NCBI RefSeq assembly: GCF_016908855.1
Contig: NZ_JAFBER010000008.1
Coordinates: 49,774-113,773 of the forward strand
DNA from: Scopulibacillus daqui
GTDB taxonomy: Bacteria; Bacillota; Bacilli; Bacillales; Sporolactobacillaceae
Reading direction: 5' to 3'
Length of the DNA stretch: 64,000 nucleotides
In this document: positions 50,762 through 59,462 of the stretch, one piece after another
Numbering within the stretch: the stretch's first letter is position 1
How the letters are laid out: each line of letters opens with the position of its first letter
Notes under the pieces: generated by a model
Databases searched by the model: none
What the model was told of the DNA's origin: nothing
Seen by the model: only the letters and a program-made list of their open reading frames with translations
Position numbers and translations under genes: made by a program

Positions 50762-52465
50762 CTATTCCACTTTATACAAATAAATTTTCCAAGGCGATGC
50801 TTTATTCTGAAATGATCTTAAAAGGGTTAACCTCTCCTCCTTGGCATTCAGAATCCGGACAGCTGATAGAATATAGCTCCCGCCCATTCGCTTTAATGCG
50901 TCTGTGTTAAGATCGAGATGATGAATCTTTTTTCGTCCGCCATCATACATATAATGCTTGCCCAGTTCTGCTGTAAAGATATAAGCGCGGCTCCCCCAAT
51001 TGTCAAAATATCTTCTGATTGACTGGTTTTTTGCCAGTTCTGGGGCAATAATTTCCCTGAAATTTTTCTTATACGCCAACGGGTAGCTGACCACGTAACC
51101 ATCCAAAGTATAAAAGCCGTTATATTGAGCAATGCTCGGATGAATGCCAATGCTGACGACCCGGTAATCGGCCGGATCCTTCCCTATATATTTCTTGATG
51201 TCTTGAAACAAAGGCTTTGAATAAAATTCAGCGTATGACGGGTAATGGAAATAACGGTACTTTAATTCGTCATTAAACAAAAACAAAAGAATAATTTGAG
51301 CACAAAGAAGGGACAGCGCAATGGGTTTCCCAAATTTTTTGGTCGACTGCCAAATAACGATCAATGCCAAAGCAAAACAAATATACCAAACCGGCGGCTC
51401 AAGAAAATGAAAGCGGCCGAAATTAAAGGTTTCAAAAATACTCCATTTTTCCTTTATTTTTTTTAGCCCGCCCCAACAATACAACCCAAAAATGAATGAA
51501 AAAAGCAGATTAAGCAAAAATAAATATTTTAACAAACGGACATTAACCTTTTTTCTGTGAGCGATGATAAAAGCCGCGATAATAGCCGGCAGCACAATAT
51601 AGTGCGTCAGACGAATAACATGAGTCTGTCCAAAAATAAAAACACCAATAGCAATCGCTAATGAAATAACAGCACTCCAATTGCCTCGGTTAAAGGCTTC
51701 CCTATGCGATATAAATTCCGGGCTGAAAAACATTTCATAAATAATGCGATAGTTTACAAATAAAAATACAATAGTCATGATCACGATAGCTGAAAAAAAT
51801 GAATAATGAAACCGCCTCGTTTTGATCCAGTCAATAAGCCCAAAGACGCCCATACAAGCTAAAAAAAACGCAAAACTTAACACGAAACTCGCATAAAATG
51901 GAAGTAAAATCACGATTAACCAATCAATCTTTGAGCCTTGCCTGTTTCTAATATTTAAAAAGGCATAAAGCGCAAGAGGCAGACCGGCAATTGATCCGCC
52001 GCCGGATGGCCAGAAAGGCAAAACCGCAAAAGCAAGCGCCGTCCCGGCAACAATGATTAAATATTTATCTTCTTTGATAAAATGCCTTTTCAACAGTAAA
52101 TACATGCCGAAAAAAGCAAGAAAACGCATCAAGAATTCATTCATCACATAGGCTGTAAACGGTTTAAAAATGAAATAAAGAAGAACCAGTATATTAAAGT
52201 CTGGTTCAAGCGAATTCCTTGAAAGGCCATTCATAATGTTGGGGATTTTTTCATGAACGCCGCCGAATAATTTGCCGCTGTCAGCAAGCACTTTATACCA
52301 TGCCACATTGGAATCAAGATTGTCATGGACCCTGATATGAGCATCTTCTCCCAAAATGACATAAGGAGACAAGTATAATAAAAGAAGCATGATGCCGATC
52401 ACTATAAGATAATGTTTTTTTAAGAGATTTAAAAGGCTTAACAAAGTCTGTTTCTCCCCAATCAT
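50762..52465 (-). CDS. ykoS: Polytopic membrane protein, YkoS/DUF6044 type
   Basis: A 567-residue protein with about 11-12 membrane helices in the first 400 residues and a C-terminal extracytoplasmic-like domain (from about residue 410: PSYAEFYSKPLFQDIKKYIG, DYRVVSIGIHPSIAQYNGFYTLDGY, WGSRAYIFTAELGKHYM). The early loop ILGEDAHIRVHDNLDSNVAWYK resembles glycosyltransferase-C type membrane enzymes. The architecture fits B. subtilis YkoS (DUF6044), function unknown but perhaps cell-surface glycan transfer. The ATG has no ribosome site; GGGGAG lies 9 bases before an in-frame TTG at codon 8, which may be the start. Confidence 0.75.
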   Translation of the reverse strand: MIGEKQTLLSLLNLLKKHYLIVIGIMLLLLYLSPYVILGEDAHIRVHDNLDSNVAWYKVLADSGKLFGGVHEKIPNIMNGLSRNSLEPDFNILVLLYFIFKPFTAYVMNEFLMRFLAFFGMYLLLKRHFIKEDKYLIIVAGTALAFAVLPFWPSGGGSIAGLPLALYAFLNIRNRQGSKIDWLIVILLPFYASFVLSFAFFLACMGVFGLIDWIKTRRFHYSFFSAIVIMTIVFLFVNYRIIYEMFFSPEFISHREAFNRGNWSAVISLAIAIGVFIFGQTHVIRLTHYIVLPAIIAAFIIAHRKKVNVRLLKYLFLLNLLFSFIFGLYCWGGLKKIKEKWSIFETFNFGRFHFLEPPVWYICFALALIVIWQSTKKFGKPIALSLLCAQIILLFLFNDELKYRYFHYPSYAEFYSKPLFQDIKKYIGKDPADYRVVSIGIHPSIAQYNGFYTLDGYVVSYPLAYKKNFREIIAPELAKNQSIRRYFDNWGSRAYIFTAELGKHYMYDGGRKKIHHLDLNTDALKRMGGSYILSAVRILNAKEERLTLLRSFQNKASPWKIYLYKVE

Positions 52466-52571
52466 TCAGTTCATCATCATAAACATCATTAATTATGATT
52501 GCTAATGATCAGGCATTTTATAATCTCAGGATGATGTTTTTATTGATTTATAGGCAAAAGGAGGGAAAAAT

Positions 52572-53129
52572 ATGCTCACAATGAAGGATATTGTCCGAGA
52601 AGGAAACCCGATTTTGCGAACGGTAACGGATGAAGTGCCTGTTCCCCCTTCAGAGGAAGATAAGCAAATATTATTTAATATGATGCAATTTCTGAAAGAT
52701 AGCCAGGATCCGGAATTGGCTGAACGATATCAATTGAGGCCGGGAGTTGGACTCTCAGCCAATCAGCTCGGCTTAAATAAGCGCATGTTTACAGCTTACT
52801 TCAACGATGAAAAAGGCCGGCTGCACAAATATGCGTTAGTTAATCCTAAAATCATCAGCCATTCGGTCAGTATGATATATCTGCCGCAAGGCGAAGGGTG
52901 CTTGTCTGTTGACCGCAGCGTCCCCGGTTTTGTTCCCAGGTACGAACGAATTAAAGTAAAGGCTTATGATGAAAACGGCAAAATGTTAGAAATAAAGTTA
53001 AAAGATTATGCATCGATTGTCATTCAGCATGAAATTGACCATCTAAACGGCATGATGTTCTATGATCGCATAAATAAAGAAAACCCTTTTAAGCTGCCTG
53101 ATGACGTACCCATTCGAAGTTTATATTAG
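52572..53129 (+). CDS. def: Peptide deformylase
   Basis: Removes the formyl group from nascent N-terminal Met. The 185-residue protein has all three motifs: GVGLSANQLG (motif 1, with S in place of the usual A), EGCLSVD (motif 2, metal Cys) and QHEIDHLNG (motif 3, HExxH variant HEIDH). The insertion between motif 1 and 2 and the length match the type 2 deformylase of Gram-positives (YkrB/DefB). AGGAGG-like GGAGGG lies 8 bases upstream of the ATG. The hsp20 gene follows closely on the same strand. Confidence 0.95.
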   Translation: MLTMKDIVREGNPILRTVTDEVPVPPSEEDKQILFNMMQFLKDSQDPELAERYQLRPGVGLSANQLGLNKRMFTAYFNDEKGRLHKYALVNPKIISHSVSMIYLPQGEGCLSVDRSVPGFVPRYERIKVKAYDENGKMLEIKLKDYASIVIQHEIDHLNGMMFYDRINKENPFKLPDDVPIRSLY

Positions 53130-53202
53130 GGCATTGCCCATACCAAAATTATCCTCTTCCCATAAGATATTGTTGAGAAACTTATCACAAGGGAGGATAA
53201 CC

Positions 53203-53682
53203 ATGGATAATAATAACAATCATCTTCCTGACAAACCAGCAAGCGGTTTTCCACATGATTTTATAAAGAAATTCGACAACTTTTTTGCAAATGAGCCGCA
53301 TAGAAGCATTCTCGACTCAATAGATGCTTTTTTCCAGCAGGCGGCAGCACCATTTATGTCGTACTTCCCCGTTGATTTATACGAAACGGATTCAGAGTGG
53401 GTTGTAAAAGCAGAAATTCCCGGCGTTAATAAAGAAAACATTCATATTGAACCGCTGGGCGACCGCCTAAGAATATCTGTTGTGGATGAGCAGCAAACAG
53501 AAGAAAATAACGATGTCAATAACTTCTTTCGGAGAGAACGAAGATTCCAGAGGGCTGAGCGCATTGTTGCTTTACCATACAGCATTTACAAACAAAAAAC
53601 ACGGGCAAGGTATCACAATGGTATTCTTGAAATAAGAGGGCCGAAATATCCTAAACCCGACAATACATTAGAAATTGAATAA
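53203..53682 (+). CDS. Hsp20/alpha-crystallin family protein
   Basis: A 159-residue small heat shock protein. After a polar N-terminus (MDNNNNHLPDKPASGF) comes the alpha-crystallin domain: PVDLYETDSEWVVKAEIPGVNKENIHIEPLGDRLRISVVDEQ, and the final strand RARYHNGILEIRGPKY in place of the usual A-x-x-x-N-G-V-L. The I-x-I-type C-terminal tail is weak (NTLEIE). It may be a general chaperone or, as with CotM/CotP in Bacillus, a spore coat protein. GGGAGG lies 6 bases before the ATG. Confidence 0.88.
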   Translation: MDNNNNHLPDKPASGFPHDFIKKFDNFFANEPHRSILDSIDAFFQQAAAPFMSYFPVDLYETDSEWVVKAEIPGVNKENIHIEPLGDRLRISVVDEQQTEENNDVNNFFRRERRFQRAERIVALPYSIYKQKTRARYHNGILEIRGPKYPKPDNTLEIE

Positions 53683-53690
53683 TACATTTA

Positions 53691-53712
53691 GGACTCACCG
53701 CTTAGTGAGTCC
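53691..53712 (+). terminator. Terminator of hsp20 gene
   Basis: GGACTCAC pairs with GTGAGTCC around CGCTTA, then TATTGTTTT. Confidence 0.78.
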
Positions 53713-53842
53713 TATTGTTTTGCTATGAAACCCCTTTATTAAATATACATTTTTTGCTAAAGTTTTTATGAAACCATGTTTCAACTCTTTCAAAAAAGGG
53801 TATAGAGTGTGGGCAGGAATAATTTTAAAGGGGCGAATCAAC

Positions 53843-54025
53843 ATGCAAAAGGCTGAAATAAACGATCTTATTGAATTTTGGAACGGCTTACAAGCTAAGG
53901 TTATTTCTGTATTTAATAATACAGTGATTGCGGATCTCACCTGCATGGATAATTTCAATGAATTAAATCTCGAGCCGCGGACTGTCCTTTCACATGAAGA
54001 ATATAAGGTTATAAAAAAAGGGTAA
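53843..54025 (+). CDS. ykvS: DUF2187 protein YkvS
   Basis: A 60-residue protein matching B. subtilis YkvS over its full length: MQKAEINDLIEFWNGLQAKV, then VFNNTVIADLTCMDNFNELNLE and TVLSHEEYKVI. The DUF2187 fold is a small SH3/KOW-like beta-barrel; function unknown. AAAGGGG lies 9 bases upstream of the ATG; a longer frame upstream lacks a site. The stop is embedded in its terminator. Confidence 0.93.
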   Translation: MQKAEINDLIEFWNGLQAKVISVFNNTVIADLTCMDNFNELNLEPRTVLSHEEYKVIKKG

Positions 54026-54049
54026 CCCAATTTTAACGGGTTACTTTTT
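54022..54049. terminator. Terminator after ykvS
   Basis: GTAACCC pairs with GGGTTAC around a 9-base loop, then five T; it lies between two convergent genes. Confidence 0.85.
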
Positions 54050-54524
54050 AATATTTTAATTCTGCAATCGTTTCCTCCCAGCGTTTGATCACCGTGTCAG
54101 GGTCCTTAAGTTCAATTTGGATGCCCGAAGTGATTGCCGCATATTTGGCCATGTCGCCCTTATAAGAAACGATATCTGCGGCAAAACGTTCGCGATGGTA
54201 TTTTGCCCCTTTTAATTCCGGGAGTTTTTCTAAGGAAAGCTTGACATAATGAGCAGCCCCATCAAAAAACACAACAAAAGCTGCCTTACCTGTTCTTATG
54301 ATATTATTTGTTGTCGTTGTATTAGGCCATAGACTAAGTTTCAGCCTTTCTGGCGTTATAGCTATGATTTCTCCGACGCTGATCATAGCGGTATGCGGCC
54401 ACATGCTTTCATCCATTGTTAACAGCATCATCGCTTCATGCTGTTTATCGGCGAGGTTTTCTCCATTTAGCAATTCATATAGGTTCGCAGGAAGTTGCTT
54501 TGCATTCAAACTCAAGACTTTCAA
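54048..54524 (-). CDS. Pyridoxamine 5'-phosphate oxidase-like (FMN split-barrel) protein
   Basis: A 158-residue protein with a split beta-barrel pattern typical of the flavin reductase/pyridoxamine-phosphate-oxidase-like families: MMLLTMDESMWPHTAMISVGEIIAI, LKLSLWPNTTTTNNIIRTGKAAFVVFFDGAAHYVKL. The WPNTTTTNNI segment aligns with the phosphate-binding part of such FMN proteins. Specific activity unknown; homologues often lie beside decarboxylase or detoxification genes, and here bsdD follows on the same strand about 130 bases away from its start. Confidence 0.78.
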   Translation of the reverse strand: MKVLSLNAKQLPANLYELLNGENLADKQHEAMMLLTMDESMWPHTAMISVGEIIAITPERLKLSLWPNTTTTNNIIRTGKAAFVVFFDGAAHYVKLSLEKLPELKGAKYHRERFAADIVSYKGDMAKYAAITSGIQIELKDPDTVIKRWEETIAELKY

Positions 54525-54653
54525 TCCTTTCTATTCCTTATCCCGGTCGCAAAGCTTTCACTAACCGTCAGTCGGGGATGAGCCCCCGCTGATGAAAGTT
54601 ACACTTTATTGTTTAAGCCAGCCTTTTCCAAGACTAGCTTAAACTCAATCGTG

Positions 54654-54881
54654 TTATGCTCTTTTTTCTGGAACAGGCGGCACTTTAGCTGCATGCGGGA
54701 TATCTTGCGGGTCAACTTTAAAAGCTTTGTTATATTTTTCAGGATTTGTAATGCTCTCAGGTTCAGATGAGCGCCAAGTGAACATACAAACCGGGCATAA
54801 ATAGACTTCCCAAGCGCCTTTTACCGGTGACTGTGATACCGTTTCTGTCTTTTTCGATTCACATCGCGGGCAAGTTTTCAT
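54654..54881 (-). CDS. bsdD: Hydroxyarylic acid decarboxylase subunit BsdD
   Basis: A 75-residue zinc-ribbon-like protein with CPRC and CPVC pairs (KTCPRCESKKTE; YLCPVCMFTWRSSEP) and the conserved ESITNPEKYNKAFK. It matches subunit D of the phenolic acid decarboxylase BsdBCD (YclD) of Bacillus. Its exact role is unclear; it accompanies the UbiX/UbiD-type pair. Third gene of the operon, 16 bases after bsdC. Confidence 0.94.
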   Translation of the reverse strand: MKTCPRCESKKTETVSQSPVKGAWEVYLCPVCMFTWRSSEPESITNPEKYNKAFKVDPQDIPHAAKVPPVPEKRA

Positions 54882-54897
54882 TCCTAACACTCTCCTT

Positions 54898-56319
54898 CTA
54901 TTTATTCAGCATGACCTTTAGGATTTTCTCCCATTTTTCTGTTTCCAAAGGCGAATCTAACGGTTGTGAGTAATGGCCTCTAGTCTCAGGTGCTGTTGGA
55001 GTTGTCGCATCCAAAATCATTTTGTGCGTGATGCCGGCAGGCTCAGAGCCCGGATCAAGAGGAAGAACAGATAAGTCAGGAATGATAACGGCGTCATGTT
55101 TCGCATGCATTTTTGTTGATAGCGCCCACATCACCTGCGGTAAATTGAACGGATCAACGTCCTCATCAACGACAATGACCATTTTGCAGTAGCCCAATCC
55201 ATGAGGTGTTGTTAAAGCACGCATGCCGACCGCTTTTGCAAAACCGCCGTATCTGCTTTTTGTTGAAATAATAGCTAAAAGGCCGTGAGTATACATAGCG
55301 TTAACTGCAACAATTTCATTTGGAAATGCCTCTTTAAGTTGCTGATAGAGCGGCACACATGTATTAAGCCCCATCATATAATCGATTTCGGTCCATGGCA
55401 TGCCTAAGTATAAATATTCAAAAATTGGATTCTTGCGATGGCAAACACGGTTAATTTTTATTATCGGCATACTGCGTCCGCCTGAATAATGGCCGGTAAA
55501 TTCACCAAATGGACCTTCAAACTCCCGCTCTCCGGCGATAATTTCTCCTTCAAGAACGACTTCTGCTCCCCATGGGAGATCCAAGTCGGTGTCTTTGGCT
55601 TTTACGATTTTATAGGGTTCCCCTTGAATAGCGCCTGCCATTTCGTATTCGGATTGATCGTATAATAATGGCGTTGCCGCTACTGTCGTAATGACGGGTT
55701 CATTTCCTAAGGCAATCGCAACCTTTAAATTTTCTCCGCGTTCTTCTGCTTGGCGGAGATGTATCGCAATATCATGCTGCGGTACCGGCTGAATGCCGAG
55801 ACGGTCTTTCCCTTTGACTTGGAGGCGATAGATCCCTACATTTTGCTTCCCGAAGTGATCAGGGTCTTCCACATCACAGGAAACAACCACCGCTTTATCA
55901 ATATAGAATCCGCCGTCGCTTTGGTTTAGGCGGAACAATGGCAGAATATCAAATAAATTAATATCATCTGTGATTTCAACTTCTTGAAACGGCGCTGTCT
56001 CTTCTCTTTGAACAGGCACTGGAAATTGGCCGTACCTTTTGGCAAATTCAAAAAATTGTTCTTTAAGCGGTGTATTTTTCGGCAGTCCCATCATCAAAGC
56101 ATGGTTAGGCCATGAGCCAATGACATTCATAGCAATCCGGGCGTTATGATACCCATTAATGCGATTAAATAACAGTGCCGGAGTTTTATCTCCCAAATTA
56201 CTAATAGCCCTCGCCGCCGAACCCAGATCCGGCTCCGGCATCACTTCTTCATTAATATTCAACAGTTGGCCTTCATTTTCTAATGTCTTTAGAAAGTCTC
56301 TAAAATCTCGATAAGCCAT
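54898..56319 (-). CDS. bsdC: Hydroxyarylic acid decarboxylase subunit BsdC (UbiD type)
   Basis: Prenylated-FMN-dependent decarboxylase of the UbiD family, 473 residues. Family blocks include LFNRINGYHNARIAMNVIGSW, the cofactor-binding NVGIYRLQVKGKDRLGIQ region, GALFGEFTGHYSGGR-like sequence (here FEGPFGEFTGHYSGGRSMP) with the E-x-x-x-E catalytic pocket nearby, and VVIVDEDVDPFNLPQVMWALSTK. It removes CO2 from 4-hydroxybenzoate, vanillate and similar phenolic acids in B. subtilis. It needs prenyl-FMN made by the adjacent BsdB. Confidence 0.95.
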   Translation of the reverse strand: MAYRDFRDFLKTLENEGQLLNINEEVMPEPDLGSAARAISNLGDKTPALLFNRINGYHNARIAMNVIGSWPNHALMMGLPKNTPLKEQFFEFAKRYGQFPVPVQREETAPFQEVEITDDINLFDILPLFRLNQSDGGFYIDKAVVVSCDVEDPDHFGKQNVGIYRLQVKGKDRLGIQPVPQHDIAIHLRQAEERGENLKVAIALGNEPVITTVAATPLLYDQSEYEMAGAIQGEPYKIVKAKDTDLDLPWGAEVVLEGEIIAGEREFEGPFGEFTGHYSGGRSMPIIKINRVCHRKNPIFEYLYLGMPWTEIDYMMGLNTCVPLYQQLKEAFPNEIVAVNAMYTHGLLAIISTKSRYGGFAKAVGMRALTTPHGLGYCKMVIVVDEDVDPFNLPQVMWALSTKMHAKHDAVIIPDLSVLPLDPGSEPAGITHKMILDATTPTAPETRGHYSQPLDSPLETEKWEKILKVMLNK

Positions 56320-56343
56320 ACATGTCCCTCCTCATCATTCGCG

Positions 56344-56919
56344 TTATTTGTTCCGAATGCCGTTCCACCTTATTGCTTCCGGACTATCAATGCCAAATTG
56401 ATCTAACGTTCTCACAGCAATGTGATTGACAATATCGTCAATCGTCTCAGGCTTATTGTAAAAGGCAGGCGCAGGCGGAAGAATGGTGGCGCCCATTCTT
56501 GATAAAGCCAGCATATTTTCTAAATGGATATCATTCAATGGCATCTCACGTGTTAAAAGGACCAATTTCTTTCTCTCTTTTAAAATCACATCAGCCGCCC
56601 GAGTTAATAAATTATCTGCAAGACCCGTTCTAATCGATGCCAGTGACTTCATGCTGCATGGGGCGACGATCATGCCGTCAGCCCGAAACGAACCGCTTGA
56701 TATACTTGCGGCTTGATTTCCCGGGTCATAAACGAAACTGGCAAGCTGTTCAACTTCAGAAACAGAATACGGTGTTTCCAGTCCAATGTTGACCTTTCCC
56801 CATTTTGAAATAATTAGATGTGTTTCAATATTTGCTGTGCGAAGAAATTCCAGAATGCGAATGCCCAAAACGGCGCCAGTCGCACCAGATATGCCAACAA
56901 TAATCCGCATGAATATCAT
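56344..56919 (-). CDS. bsdB: Flavin prenyltransferase BsdB (UbiX type)
   Basis: Makes prenylated FMN for BsdC. The 188-191 residue protein has the UbiX opening RIIVGISGATGAVLGIRIL, the ISSGSFRADGMIVAPCSMKSLASIRTG block, NLLTRAADVILKERKKLVLLTREMPLNDIHLENML, and the C-terminal FGIDSPEAIRWNG typical of the BsdB branch. Two ATG codons three apart could start it; neither has a strong ribosome site (GAGATGGG, GGGATGAT). First gene of bsdBCD, divergent from the regulator. Confidence 0.95.
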   Translation of the reverse strand: MIFMRIIVGISGATGAVLGIRILEFLRTANIETHLIISKWGKVNIGLETPYSVSEVEQLASFVYDPGNQAASISSGSFRADGMIVAPCSMKSLASIRTGLADNLLTRAADVILKERKKLVLLTREMPLNDIHLENMLALSRMGATILPPAPAFYNKPETIDDIVNHIAVRTLDQFGIDSPEAIRWNGIRNK

Positions 56920-57037
56920 CCCATCTCTTTTTCAATTCCGCATTTTTATCGTATCAAAGGTTTAAGAATATGAAAAATATCTATATAATAATATTTGCAT
57001 ATATAAAATATATAAATAAATCAGGACGTGGCTTTTT

Positions 57038-57919
57038 ATGGATATCAAACAACTTCATTATTTTCGAACAATAGTCGAAGAGGGACAAATTACACGGGCA
57101 GCCAAAATTCTTCATATGGCGCAGCCGCCGCTCAGCCAATCGCTTAAAGCCTTAGAAAAAGAATTAGGAACTGCCTTAATCATCCGCCATGCTAAAAAGC
57201 TTGAACTGACTCAAGCCGGAAAAATTCTTTATCAACGGGCGGTCCATTTATTAAATTTGATGGACGAGACAAAAAGCGAGATCCAAGAGCTTGGCGAAGG
57301 CGTTCGAGGGACTTTATCGATAGGTGCGGCGTCTGCATGCATGTCCTATATTCCTGATCGTATACAGCAATTAAGGGAGGCCCACCCCGATCTGTATTTC
57401 AGAATTTATCAAGGAGATACTTATTATTTAGAAGAGCTGCTTGAAAACAGAGATATTGAAGTTGCCGTTGCACGGCTTCCCGTTGATTCGCAGCATTTTC
57501 AAATCAAAAGGCTCCCAAAAGAACCTTTTATTGTTGTTGTGCCAGCTAAATGGCAGGCCAATTTCCTCTCAAACAAGATTGAATTAAAAGACATTGCTCC
57601 TTACCCAATCCTTATGCTCAAAAGAATTAAAGGGACAAGTATGTTTGAGAGCCTCTTTAAGGAGTGTTATGAATCAGGTTTCAAGCCAAACGTGATCGCA
57701 GAATGCCCTGATGTATCAACCGTTATAGCACTTGTGACTGCGGGTGTCGGCATCACAATTATTCCTAAATCTGAATTTCACATGGCTTATAATCATCATT
57801 TGCGCATCTTAGAATTATCGAGCAAAACATCTCTTCAATCGGAACCTGTTGTCATGTGGCGCAATGATAACCATCTTTCAAAAGCTGCTGAAAAATTCAT
57901 TGAAACATTTAAAACCTAA
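57038..57919 (+). CDS. bsdA: LysR regulator of the bsd operon
   Basis: LysR-type activator, 293 residues. The HTH is DIKQLHYFRTIVEEGQITRAAKILHMAQPPLSQSLKALEKELG split across the first 45 residues, followed by the ligand domain starting RGTLSIGAASACMSYIP. Divergent position beside bsdBCD and similarity to BsdA suggest induction of the decarboxylase by phenolic acids such as salicylate or hydroxybenzoate. A 118-base shared intergenic region is AT-rich. The ribosome site is weak (CAGGACGTGG, about 6 bases away). Confidence 0.9.
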   Translation: MDIKQLHYFRTIVEEGQITRAAKILHMAQPPLSQSLKALEKELGTALIIRHAKKLELTQAGKILYQRAVHLLNLMDETKSEIQELGEGVRGTLSIGAASACMSYIPDRIQQLREAHPDLYFRIYQGDTYYLEELLENRDIEVAVARLPVDSQHFQIKRLPKEPFIVVVPAKWQANFLSNKIELKDIAPYPILMLKRIKGTSMFESLFKECYESGFKPNVIAECPDVSTVIALVTAGVGITIIPKSEFHMAYNHHLRILELSSKTSLQSEPVVMWRNDNHLSKAAEKFIETFKT

Positions 57920-57950
57920 AGCATCCGTTATTACGGACGCTTTAGGTTTT
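57911..57950. terminator. Bidirectional terminator, bsdA and the small acidic gene
   Basis: AAAACCTAAAGC and GCTTTAGGTTTT with inner TCCGT/ACGGA form a long stem with one mismatch. The stop codons of both convergent genes lie in or next to it. Confidence 0.9.
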
Positions 57951-58116
57951 ATTCAGGCGCCATATCAGCATCTTCAGTCAGCCGAATAACGCGCGTATAT
58001 TCACCCTTATCAACTTCTTCTTCTGAAGCACTTGTGCTTAACTCTTCATCATCATCTAAGCCAGCGGCCATTGTCGGTTCATTTTTTTCTTTTTCATGCT
58101 GTTTCTTCTTATCCAT
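57949..58116 (-). CDS. Small acidic protein downstream of sspN
   Basis: A 55-residue protein, MDKKKQHEKEKNEPTMAAGL followed by an acidic stretch DDDEELSTSASEEEVD and YTRVIRLTEDADMAPE. I do not recognise it. A strong ribosome site (AGGGGGTGA, 4 bases before ATG) and its position 11 bases after sspN indicate a real second gene in that operon. In B. subtilis tlp follows sspN, but this protein does not resemble Tlp. Presumably sporulation-associated by linkage only. Confidence 0.75.
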   Translation of the reverse strand: MDKKKQHEKEKNEPTMAAGLDDDEELSTSASEEEVDKGEYTRVIRLTEDADMAPE

Positions 58117-58127
58117 ATATTCACCCC

Positions 58128-58271
58128 CTACTTCCCTTTTGGAGGAATATAATTCGGTTCTTCATCGGTTTTGTTGGCCATTTTCTTTCCTTTGTTGCTG
58201 TGAGCAGCTCTTGGTTGTTCCCCAAGATGATGCGGAGCAAAATGTCCCGGATGTCTTCTCGGATTGCTCAT
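58128..58271 (-). CDS. sspN: Small acid-soluble spore protein N
   Basis: A 47-residue basic protein, MSNPRRHPGHFAPHHLGEQP then RAAHSNKGKKMANK and a C-terminal PPKGK. The pattern PxxHLGxQPRAA-x-NKGKKM is that of the minor forespore protein SspN of Bacillus. The C-terminus is changed from the usual SGQHPQVIQTKGE. AGGAGG is 10 bases before the ATG. It is expressed in the forespore in relatives. It forms a probable two-gene operon with the following acidic gene. Confidence 0.88.
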   Translation of the reverse strand: MSNPRRHPGHFAPHHLGEQPRAAHSNKGKKMANKTDEEPNYIPPKGK

Positions 58272-58345
58272 TTTTCAGGTCCCTCCTTTCTTCTTTAATA
58301 TGACCTTGTTCATTGCCGTTATTCTTATCACAACTTTTGCAAATT

Positions 58346-58383
58346 AAAAAGGCACCCCCTTCAAAATAAGAAGGAAATGCCTT
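58346..58383 (-). terminator. Terminator of aldo/keto reductase gene
   Basis: Minus-strand AAGGCA...CCTTC pairs with GAAGG...TGCCTT across small bulges, followed by TTT. Confidence 0.75.
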
Positions 58384-58422
58384 CATTTGTACGATATATA
58401 CCCTTAAATGATTTTATATCAA

Positions 58423-59250
58423 TTATACAAATTCATCAGGATCAGGGCCTGTCCGTTCATTATTGTTTAAGGCATCAATGCGGTCCATTTCGCCTTGCGT
58501 TAATTCAAAATCAAAGATATCCGCATTTTCTTTAATCCGATGTTCATGAACGGATTTTGGAATGGTAATGAAGTCATGCTGCAAATCCCACCGCAAAATG
58601 ACTTGTGCAGGTGCCTTGCCGTATTTCTTAGCTATGTCTGTTAAGACCGGGTGATCAAAAATACGCCCTCTCATCAATGGACTCCAGGCTTCAATCTTGA
58701 TTTGATGATCATGACAAAAAGCGCGTGTTTCCTCTTGAGTCAGCCGCGGATGCAGCTCAATCTGATTAACGACAGGTTTATATTCACAATCGGCCAGCAA
58801 GTCTTTTAAATGATGAGGCTTAAAGTTGCAAACACCAATCGCCCTAACGTAGCCCTCTTTATAAAGTTTTTCAAGCGCGCGCCAAGTTTCTTTATATTTG
58901 CCTCCCACAGGCCAATGAACAAGATAAAGATCAATATAGTCTAAGCCGAGCTTTTCACGGCTTTCTTTAAACGCAGACAATGTTGATTCATACCCTTGTC
59001 TGTCATTCCATACTTTTGTCGTAATAAATAATTCTTCCCTAGGAACATCGACGGCTTTAATCGCTTCGCCAACGCCTGATTCATTTTGATAAAAAGCCGC
59101 TGTATCAATGCTTCGGTAGCCGGCATTTACGGCTGCCTTAATCGCATTAACGACTTCCTTGCCTTCTTGTGCTTTATAGACCCCCAGCCCGAATCGGGGC
59201 ATTTCAACACCGTTATGTAAAACAACACGATCGGATAAGCCTTTGATCAC
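58423..59250 (-). CDS. Aldo/keto reductase (YvgN/YtbE-like)
   Basis: NADPH-dependent carbonyl reductase, 275 residues, TIM barrel. The catalytic tetrad is visible: Asp and Tyr in [18 protein letters not shown], Lys in [17 protein letters not shown], and His in [15 protein letters not shown]. The cofactor motif is [19 protein letters not shown] and the end [14 protein letters not shown] is typical of the AKR5 group. B. subtilis YvgN reduces glyoxal and methylglyoxal; a similar role is plausible. GGAGG precedes the ATG. Divergent from the NAD salvage operon. Confidence 0.92.
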   Translation of the reverse strand: MIKGLSDRVVLHNGVEMPRFGLGVYKAQEGKEVVNAIKAAVNAGYRSIDTAAFYQNESGVGEAIKAVDVPREELFITTKVWNDRQGYESTLSAFKESREKLGLDYIDLYLVHWPVGGKYKETWRALEKLYKEGYVRAIGVCNFKPHHLKDLLADCEYKPVVNQIELHPRLTQEETRAFCHDHQIKIEAWSPLMRGRIFDHPVLTDIAKKYGKAPAQVILRWDLQHDFITIPKSVHEHRIKENADIFDFELTQGEMDRIDALNNNERTGPDPDEFV

Positions 59251-59383
59251 ACGAATCCCTCCTAAAAAGTTACTAAAGGATAGTTTAACCTTATCAAATT
59301 TCGCTTATGATTGTTGAATCATTTGCTCAAAAATGCTTATAAAAATTTTTGGGAATTATCTTTTAATTATCATCAAAATCGGT

Positions 59384-59417
59384 TATAATGCATTTAACAA
59401 TTAACATTTTGTTAAAT
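59384..59417 (+). promoter_or_regulatory. Promoter and palindromic operator of the NAD salvage operon
   Basis: TATAAT (59384-59389) is followed at the expected start site by ATTTAACAA - 8 bases - TTGTTAAAT (59392-59417), a perfect 9-bp inverted repeat. It lies 45 bases before the Nudix regulator gene, a good position for repression. By linkage the binding protein is probably that regulator. Confidence 0.65.
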
Positions 59418-59462
59418 ATTAATTCCGCATTTGTACTAACATGAACGGCAGGAGGAAGATCA

